Below the pieces are notes generated by a model that was not told the DNA's origin, did not search any database, and saw nothing but the letters and a program-made list of their open reading frames with translations. A stretch of DNA of 64,000 nucleotides from Apis mellifera (lineage: Eukaryota > Arthropoda > Insecta > Hymenoptera > Apidae): positions 1,853,001 to 1,917,000 of the forward strand of contig NC_037644.1 of assembly GCF_003254395.2 (NCBI RefSeq), read 5' to 3'. Position numbers and translations under genes: made by a program. Below, in pieces: positions 61,566 to 64,000 of this stretch. The first letter of the stretch is position 1. Every line of letters starts with the position of its first letter.

Positions 61566-64000
61566 ACTCAATTTTTGAAAAATCACAATTCGGGATCGAT
61601 TAAAGATGGAAATTGTCGATATAATCCCACACATGTAATGCATACCAATCCCAGCAACCTGTGCACCACCCTCTCCTCTCCCCATATCCCAGACCTCAGC
61701 CCAGACACGCAACACCCACAAACACCTCGTCCAAGCCTCCGCGCGAGCCACACATCAGCCGCCTAACCCTGGCCGTTCGTGGACAAGCAATATCGGTGTC
61801 GTGACTCGTTATTAGCGGTGGTCGTCGTTATAAATTCATGCCAGAGAAATATTTAGAGTAGGCAGCCGCGATAAAGGAGCGGTAACATCGACTACGCGCC
61901 CCCATTGCGCCGGCAAAGGATTACGTGCCACTCTCCCCTCCCCCCCCCCCCCCGTTTCGACGGCCAAGTCGCGTAAAATCTCCAATCCTGAACCACCTTC
62001 CGCGACTTCCACTTTACGAGCCGTGGCGAGAACGCAACCAAGGGTGCGGTACACATCAACTCGATAAGAAGTCTGAATATATACGTTGAATTTTCTCTAC
62101 GATTTTTCTTTTTGTAACGATTGATGGAAATGGATTTCGTGATGAATCTACAGGTCTTGGTTTACTTTCGAAGATAAGGAAAAAGAAGACCAGAAAAATA
62201 TTGAGAGGATGAAGATGAGAGAAAGTGATACGATTTAATGAATCTGATTATGTGTTTAATGAAAAGAGTTAAAGAGATTGAGGATAAGTTGGATAGAGAG
62301 GAGAAAGAGGTAATGAAAATTTCTCAAGAAATTTAAAACTTAAAATCTGGAAAAATTCGATCGATGAAACGATAGAGAGAGAAATTATATACAATCTTTC
62401 GTCCCACCACCGAAAGAAAAATCGTAAATCAAACCGTTGCAACGTATAAATTTTGGTTTCTATCGAGTAATCGAGAGCCCACGCGACCAACTGCGTATAT
62501 CGAGCCAATGAATGGAGGCCGATCAATTCGATTCCGAGCCAAAAGTCGATTTTACGCGGCGCGGCTGTGACAGTTTTGCGAGTCCTCGTAGATCAGTGAA
62601 AGTCGAACTCGGTTTTGCTCTCGAACCACGTCCAATCGAGCCGCTCGATCGAGTGCGATCGTACGAGGGAGATACGACGAGGCCGTGTTCTTTCGAAATT
62701 TAGTCGGTGTTTTTGGTCGACACTCGCTTGTTCCACTTGTTGATGATCGATTAATTTCAAGCGAGGATGGCTCAATTTCGATTGCGAATACATCGATCTG
62801 ATTTCGATCAGAGAGGATGTGTAAGGAAAATCTAATAATAATTAGAAATATTAGGGAATCGAAGAATTGTCGTTTTCGTTACAATTTTAAGAGATATAAA
62901 ATAAGATAAAATAAAAGGAATGTCGACAAGACAACGCGATTATCTTTGCTTATAGAAATATCGCTCATATAAATTTGATAACAGATAAAACGCTCGAACG
63001 AGTAATTCCACGACTATACAAATAGGAAAAATTTTTCAGATAAATTCAGTGGGAACATGGAAAAAGTTTAATTGTACGGGTTCAACATCTGTTAGACGAT
63101 ACTGTTAGCAACTTTTTAACTCGACTAATAAACTAACCGTATCCATTAAAAATGGAATATTTCACGTTCGCGCCACTCGATCCACACCCTCGAACCGAGT
63201 AATCCGATCCGAGTTCAATTCAAAGCCTATCGAATCCATTCATCTTAAACACACCCTGTGTGTAGCGAACAGCTCCCGTAATGGAAAAGATCGACGAGCA
63301 ACGATCCGTTCCAAAGATACGCGACAACTTCGTATCGATCGTTGGTCAACATTTTGGCGACACGGTTTACACGCGTCCAGTCGAACCAGTCCTCTCGTAG
63401 CTATAAACAGAGCCGAGTTACTTATACTTCCACCCGATGCAAATTCCCTTCATTTATCTAGATAGTAAATTCCGCGAAATTTATCGCGGATTCCTCGACC
63501 ACCACCTTCCTTCGTCTCCATTCCATTCGTCGTGTATCCACTCCGTTTCCTACGACACAGCGCGTAACTCGAGAGTAAACGATATACACACATATATGTA
63601 TATATATATATATTTATATATACATGAGGTACGGTTAATAATAATCGCCATTCCAGTTCCAGACGGCCGCCATTTTTCTCGGTTTTCGCGGCTCTTTCGA
63701 TCCGACTAATGATCGCCTCCGCTGCTTGCACTCGACATTCCCGACTCGACTCGACTCGCCTTTATCAACGAAACCACGCTCGCCAAAGGAGAACCCGTTT
63801 CGACGAGAAACGACGGGAGTGGGCCCTGATTATTTCGCGCCAGGGGAATTCGTTTACCTCGGGAAAATTGCCAATCCGCAAGCCTACCACAACTCTGTCT
63901 TCCTTCGTTCTTTCTTCATTTCATTCTTACGAAAGAAGAATCTTTCAAGTAATTATTCGAAATAGGATGACGAATTGTAACTTTTTCAGATATATTTCGA
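61566..64000 (-). other. Right end: upstream pigs intron or 5' flank with GC-rich islands
   Basis: GC-richer stretches at 61640-62050, 62470-62720 and 63160-63920 contrast with AT-rich surroundings. A 14-C run lies at 61940-61953 and a TA run at about 63598-63625. AAAATGGCGGC occurs on the minus strand at 63676-63666. I could not find the missing CH N-terminal exon here; these islands may hold untranslated first exons or a promoter. Confidence 0.45.
61940..61953. repeat. Poly-C run of 14
   Basis: Fourteen consecutive C residues inside a C-rich stretch. Confidence 0.85.

Noticed and set aside
1..64000. tRNA, rRNA, known microRNA, CRISPR or endogenous viral sequence
   Set aside because: I looked for B-box-like GGTTCGA contexts, conserved insect microRNA seeds I know, regular direct repeats with spacers and viral domains, and found none that holds. 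Short RNA genes could be missed by eye.

Overview
This is a eukaryotic, AT-rich insect nuclear window, most likely from a honey bee (genus Apis). Three things point that way: spliced animal gene structure, decayed copies of an AT-rich hymenopteran-type mitochondrial cytochrome b gene, and a mariner element whose transposase resembles the honey bee mellifera subfamily. The species call is inference from recognition, not from a search.

One protein-coding gene can be supported. It lies on the minus strand and is the insect homologue of GAS2-like protein pickled eggs (pigs), an actin-microtubule cytolinker. Six coding exons join in frame: 48234-47710, 20739-20538, 19581-19497, 18879-18444, 16893-16494 and 12914-11968. 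Together they encode 864 residues: the C-terminal part of a calponin-homology (CH) domain, a complete GAR domain, a long basic Ser/Pro-rich region with repeated RSRSPTP motifs, a poly-Thr tract, a short predicted coiled coil, and a C-terminal SRIP (SxIP-type) motif. The exon or exons for the N-terminus and first part of the CH domain were not found and probably lie beyond position 64000.

Layout: 1-1641 holds two cytochrome b NUMTs in opposite orientations. 1642-11027 is gene-free 3' flank. 11028-12914 is the pigs 3' UTR and last coding exon. 12915-20739 holds the central exons; the intron at 16894-18443 carries a mariner with near-perfect terminal repeats and a broken transposase. 20740-47709 is a 27-kb intron with six tandem-repeat arrays. 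47710-48234 is the CH exon. 48235-64000 is upstream intron or 5' flank with four more arrays and GC-richer islands.

Besides the gene and the transposon, the window is notable for the number of unrelated minisatellite families (periods about 60-225 bp, two apparently dimeric), several long perfect palindromes, and a 4-nt tandem splice donor in pigs. I see no rRNA, tRNA, CRISPR, operon or viral gene, and no convincing evidence of a new multi-gene system.
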